Below, one piece after another: positions 61,216-64,000 of a stretch of 64,000 nt of DNA; positions within the stretch are counted from its first letter, which is position 1; each line of letters begins with the position of its first letter. The stretch is taken from NCBI RefSeq assembly GCF_900230195.1, contig NZ_OCNE01000001.1, positions 1 to 64,000 of the forward strand, in the 5' to 3' direction. Made by a program: the position numbers and the translations under genes. This DNA is from Streptomyces zhaozhouensis (GTDB lineage Bacteria > Actinomycetota > Actinomycetes > Streptomycetales > Streptomycetaceae). The notes beneath the pieces were generated by a model. It made no database searches and was not told the DNA's origin. It was given only the letters and a program-made list of their open reading frames with translations.

Positions 61216-61238
61216 TTGTCAGTGGCTCCCCCTACTGT
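61216..61238 (+). promoter_or_regulatory. RecA-NDp (PafBC-type) promoter of the GHAH/DUF6745 unit
   Basis: TTGTCAGTG (61216-61224), GCTCCCCC, TACTGT (61233-61238): a complete match to TTGTCRGTG-N8-TAnnnT, 66 bp before the start codon of the first gene. Confidence 0.85.
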
Positions 61239-61303
61239 TCGTCACCAAGGTCGTCGGGACGCCGGAGGGGCGGCCCGGGGCGGGGAGCGGGAGAGGTGTG
61301 TCC

Positions 61304-61630
61304 ATGTATCGACAGGGCGACGTGCTGATCGTGCCGTTGGCGGAGGAGGCGGTTCCCGAGGGGGCGCGTGAGGCGGAGTCGGAGGCGCGCGACGGGCGCG
61401 GGCGGTTGGTGCTCGCGCTGGGCGAGGCGACGGGCCACGCACACGCCGTGGTGGGCCCCGGCCGGCTGGTGCGGTCCTCGGACCCGGCGGGGCCGGCGCT
61501 GTTGCACGTGCCGGAGGGCGCGCGGCTGGTGCACGAGGAGCACGACGCGATCTCGCTGCCGCGCGGCTGGTACCACGTGGTGCGGCAGCGGGAGTACGCG
61601 CCGGGCGCGGTGCGGCTGGTCGCCGACTAG
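61304..61630 (+). CDS. small YRQGDVL...GHAH protein of unknown function
   Basis: A 108-aa soluble protein, apparently all-beta: MYRQGDVLIVPLAEEAVPEG, LVLALGEATGHAHAVVGPGR, LLHVPEGARLVHEEHDAISLPRGWYHVVRQREYAP. The His-rich motifs GHAHAV and HEEHDAI could form a metal site or a cupin-like pocket. I recognise this sequence type as a widespread uncharacterised family but know no function. GAGAGG lies 7 bases before ATG 61304. The DUF6745 gene follows after 61 bp, probably in the same transcript. Confidence 0.82.
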   Translation: MYRQGDVLIVPLAEEAVPEGAREAESEARDGRGRLVLALGEATGHAHAVVGPGRLVRSSDPAGPALLHVPEGARLVHEEHDAISLPRGWYHVVRQREYAPGAVRLVAD

Positions 61631-61691
61631 CGGGAAGCCCCGGCGGGAGCGCGAGACGAGTGTGTGAGTGACGGGACGACGGAGCGACAGG

Positions 61692-62705
61692 ATGAGCGAG
61701 CGGATGGACTGGCGGACGGCGGCGTTGGCCACGGGACCGAGCGAGCGGGAGGCGGCCGAGGAGGGCGTCCGGCTGGCCTACCGGCGGGCCGGGCTGCCGG
61801 AGCCTGAGTCGGTGGAGTGGGTGGCCTCACCGCTGGCGGCGGCGCGGCTGCTCTCGGGGGCCGGGCGCACGGAACGCGGGGCGAGCGTGCGGCAGGCGGT
61901 GCGGGATCGGCCGGTCGCCGAGGAACGGGCGGCCGTGCACGCGGAGTTGGGCCCGCTCGGCTGGGGCGAGCGGTGGCGGGCCACGGGCGCGGAGGTGTGG
62001 GCGCTGACGGCGCCGCTGGTGGAGCGGGTGAGGACCGCCGTGGTGGCGGAGCTGGCTCCCGGCCGTCAGGACGAGCCCGCGCTGCGGGTGCTGATGCTGG
62101 AGGCGGTGCTCGGCCCGCAGGAGGCGCCCTGGATCGCCGCGCTGCGGCCCGACGGGGAGCCGAACGGGCTGGACGGCCTGGCGGCCGTCGCGGGCGCGGC
62201 CGGCTGGTGGTGGCCGTACGAGCGGCGGGTGGTCCTGAGCGAGCGGCCGACGGAGATCCACCGCGACGAGCTGGGGCGGCTGCACCGGATGGACGGGCCG
62301 GCGCTGGTCTTCCCCGACGGGTTCGCGCTGCACGCCTTCCGGGGGATGCCGGTGCCGCCGGACTTCTTGGAGGAGCTGGAGTCGCTGACGCCCCAGCGGA
62401 TCACGGACGAGGGGAACGCGGAGCTGCGCCGGGTGATGTTCGAGCACTACGGCTACGAGCGCTATCTGCGGGAGACCGGCGCCAAGCCCGTCGACCGGGA
62501 CGAGACGGGCGTGCTGTGGCGGATCGCGCAGTTCGACGACGAGGACATCGTGATGGTCGAGGTGGTCAACTCGACGCCCGAGCCGGACGGCACCCGTCGC
62601 ACCTACTGGCTCCGGGTGCCGCCCAGGACCCGGACGGCGCGGGAGGCGGTGGCCTGGACGTTCGGGCTGGACGCGGAGAGCTATGCGCCCTCTCGACAGA
62701 CCTGA
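61692..62705 (+). CDS. DUF6745 family protein
   Basis: A 337-aa soluble protein. The N-terminal part is helical (RTAALATGPSEREAAEEGVRLAYRRAGLPEPESVEWVASPLAAARLL); the central part has AGWWWPYERRVVLSERPTEIHRDELGRLHRMDGPALVFPDGFALHAFRGMPVP, and the end reads VNSTPEPDGTRRTYWLRVPP. The PTEIHRDELGRLH-GPA-FPDG pattern is typical of DUF6745. No catalytic motif is recognisable. ATG 61692 follows GGAGCGACAGG. Its likely partner is the GHAH protein just upstream; both share the damage-type promoter. Confidence 0.85.
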   Translation: MSERMDWRTAALATGPSEREAAEEGVRLAYRRAGLPEPESVEWVASPLAAARLLSGAGRTERGASVRQAVRDRPVAEERAAVHAELGPLGWGERWRATGAEVWALTAPLVERVRTAVVAELAPGRQDEPALRVLMLEAVLGPQEAPWIAALRPDGEPNGLDGLAAVAGAAGWWWPYERRVVLSERPTEIHRDELGRLHRMDGPALVFPDGFALHAFRGMPVPPDFLEELESLTPQRITDEGNAELRRVMFEHYGYERYLRETGAKPVDRDETGVLWRIAQFDDEDIVMVEVVNSTPEPDGTRRTYWLRVPPRTRTAREAVAWTFGLDAESYAPSRQT

Positions 62706-62721
62706 GGCCGAGGCGCCGCCG

Positions 62722-62744
62722 CGGCCCGGCGCGGCGCCGGGCCG
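62722..62744. terminator. hairpin between convergent genes
   Basis: CGGCCCGGCGC (62722-62732) pairs with GCGCCGGGCCG (62734-62744) around one base, so the tip must open as a loop. It lies between DUF6745 and the galactanase gene. Confidence 0.6.
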
Positions 62745-62745
62745 G

Positions 62746-63861
62746 CTACCAGCCGGCGGCGGGGAGCACGGTGCCGTCGTAGTCGAAGACGGCCTGGTTC
62801 TCCCAGGCGTTGCCGGAGGCGGGGTCGGCGGGGTCCCAGCCGTTGCCCGGCACCGCGGTCCAGGCGGGTTCCCAGTAGAAGACGCCGAGGCCCCGGCCGC
62901 CCGGGACGCCGGCGACCACGGAGGCGATGTCCCGGACCCAGCGCCGCTGACCCTCGGGGGTGGCCGGGTAGCCGGAGACCAGCTGGGACTCCTCGCCGAT
63001 GATGTCGGCGTGGCCGTCGTCGCTGCCAAGGGTGAACGGGTAGGCCGTCTCGACCACGACCACGTCGCGGTCGTAACGGGCCACCAGGTCACGGAGGTTG
63101 GCGTCCAACTCCGGAAGCGTGCCGTGCCAGTAGCCGTAGAAGGAGAGCGCGACCACCTCGAACGGCACCGAGCGGGCGGTGACGTTGTCGAACCACCAGC
63201 GGAAGAGCGCGTTGTCGCCCCCCTCGGCCAGGTGCAGCGCCCTGCGGGTGCCGGGCGACGCCTCGGCGGCGGCCTCGGCGGCGACGGTCAGCAGCGACGC
63301 CAGCCGGTCGAAGTCGTCGGTGGAGCCGTCCGGCCAGAGCATCCCCGCGTTGATCTCGTTGCCGAGCTGGACCATGCCCGCCGGGGTGCCCTGCGCGACG
63401 AGCGCGCCCAGCACCTCGGAGGTGTGCGCGGCGACGGCCCGGTCGAGTCCGGCCGCGTCCAGACCGGCCCAGGCCGCTGGCTTGTGCTGCTGGCCCGGGT
63501 CGGCCCAGCTGTCGGAGTAGTGGAAGTCGACCAGTGTCTCCATCCCCAACGCCGAGGCACGTGCGGCCAGTTCGCAGATCCGCGCGGTGTCGTGGTAGCC
63601 GTCCGGAGAGTCGACCCAGACCTTGAGCCTGACCCAGTTGGCGCCGTTCTCCGCGAGGATGGTCAGCGCGTCGGCCGTGGAGCCGTCGGCGCGGCGGAAG
63701 ACCGCGCCCAGGTCCTCCGCCTTGGGCAGCGAGGAGACGTCGACCCCTCGGATCGGTCCTTCGGCGGCGTGGGCCGAGCCGCCGGAGAGCAGCGGCCAGG
63801 CCATCGGCGCGGCCAAGGCGAGGCCCGCTCCGCGGAGCAGGGTTCTTCTGCTGGTGCTCAT
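62746..63861 (-). CDS. secreted GH53 arabinogalactan endo-beta-1,4-galactanase
   Basis: A 371-aa exported glycoside hydrolase. A Tat signal peptide (STSRRTLLRGAGLALAAPMAWPLL, ending SAHA) is followed by the GH53 (alpha/beta)8 domain. VQLGNEINAGMLWP holds the acid/base Glu and VVVVETAYPFTLG the nucleophile Glu; LKVWVDSPDGYHD, DFHYSDSWADPGQQHKPAAW and LGVFYWEPAWTA are also conserved. It cleaves beta-1,4-galactan side chains of plant pectin outside the cell. AGAGGGAG precedes ATG 63861. Such genes are often next to beta-galactosidase genes. Confidence 0.95.
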   Translation of the reverse strand: MSTSRRTLLRGAGLALAAPMAWPLLSGGSAHAAEGPIRGVDVSSLPKAEDLGAVFRRADGSTADALTILAENGANWVRLKVWVDSPDGYHDTARICELAARASALGMETLVDFHYSDSWADPGQQHKPAAWAGLDAAGLDRAVAAHTSEVLGALVAQGTPAGMVQLGNEINAGMLWPDGSTDDFDRLASLLTVAAEAAAEASPGTRRALHLAEGGDNALFRWWFDNVTARSVPFEVVALSFYGYWHGTLPELDANLRDLVARYDRDVVVVETAYPFTLGSDDGHADIIGEESQLVSGYPATPEGQRRWVRDIASVVAGVPGGRGLGVFYWEPAWTAVPGNGWDPADPASGNAWENQAVFDYDGTVLPAAGW

Positions 63862-63978
63862 CGTGAACTCCCTCTGTCGGGCACGGCACGCGCGTCGTCG
63901 GGGTCGCGCGTGTGCGTGCTTTCGCGTCGTTCCGGTCGTTCGGTCATCGCGGTCCAGCCCCGGCCCACGCCGACGTGT

Positions 63979-64000
63979 TCAGCCGTCCAGGCGCACCACC
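63979..64000 (-). CDS. possible 3' end of a further gene (partial)
   Basis: On the minus strand the last bases read as codons for Val-Val-Arg-Leu-Asp-Gly followed by TGA (63979-63981). This could be the C-terminus of a gene entering from the right, perhaps a glycosidase linked to the galactanase. The evidence is only seven codons, so it is tentative. The gap 63862-63978 shows no other feature. Confidence 0.35.

Noticed and set aside
54469..62705. Interpretation of the STM4011-4015/DUF6745 cluster as a RiPP gene cluster
   Set aside because: No precursor peptide, leader-binding domain or dedicated transporter is visible; the idea is left open but not asserted.

Overview
The window is chromosomal DNA of an actinomycete, almost certainly a Streptomyces. 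GC content is very high, GTG and TTG starts are common, and many short leaderless 5' regions are visible. Lineage markers include cysteine-free chaplins, an SGM_5486-type microprotein, DUF3099, an LAETG-anchored SCO1860-type protein, and a core gene order (fabI-fabG, tldD, tyrS, moaA, exonuclease, SURF1) like that of Streptomyces chromosomes. The left edge is the promoter/leader region of a ribosomal RNA operon that reads leftwards out of the window; its 16S gene is not included.

Layout. 0.3-5.6 kb: 3-methyladenine DNA glycosylase, PEBP protein, HNH endonuclease, and a minus-strand ABC ATPase / NfeD / SPFH group. 5.7-8.3 kb: two chaplins and a GAF histidine kinase/LuxR regulator pair. 8.4-15.6 kb: FHA-ABC exporter, serB, SixA phosphatase, CynX/NimT-type transporter with its microprotein, and a divergent FadR-type regulator. 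15.8-17.3 kb: fabG-fabI (type II fatty-acid synthesis). 17.6-24.5 kb: VOC protein, tldD, two small genes, a tldD/pmbA paralogue broken by a single-base frameshift, and a KMSKS-type tyrosyl-tRNA synthetase. 25-28 kb: moaA, DEDDh-BRCT exonuclease, SURF1, then a 440-bp cluster of dispersed repeats. 28.5-32 kb: an Asp23/Gls24-AmaP envelope-stress operon. 32-38.7 kb: enoyl-CoA hydratase, small HTH protein, ABC-F protein preceded by an 8-codon leader ORF, a large unknown protein, hydrolase and class II aldolase. 38.7-44.3 kb: low-affinity phosphate transporter, LAETG surface protein, amidohydrolase and an ECF sigma factor with a probable membrane partner. 44.7-48 kb: complete ectABCD cluster for ectoine and 5-hydroxyectoine. 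48.1-53.6 kb: a stressosome operon (rsbR-rsbS-rsbT, an RsbT-RsbX fusion, a PP2C phosphatase) that runs into a RibD-type reductase and deaminase. 53.7-62.7 kb: a MarR regulator, then an STM4011-STM4015 radical-SAM cluster with two STM4015 leucine-rich-repeat paralogues, and a divergent two-gene unit (108-aa GHAH protein plus DUF6745 protein). 62.7-64 kb: secreted GH53 galactanase and the edge of another gene.

The most interesting signal is regulatory. The intergenic regions before STM4014, before each STM4015 copy and before the divergent GHAH/DUF6745 unit all carry a promoter of the form TTGTCRGTG-N8-TAnnnT. This is the RecA-independent DNA-damage promoter (RecA-NDp) recognised with PafBC in mycobacteria. 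The same motif lies directly before the DEDDh-BRCT exonuclease gene. The uncharacterised radical-SAM/ATP-grasp/LRR module therefore looks like one DNA-damage-inducible system of unknown product. All calls come from reading the sequence; no database search was run.
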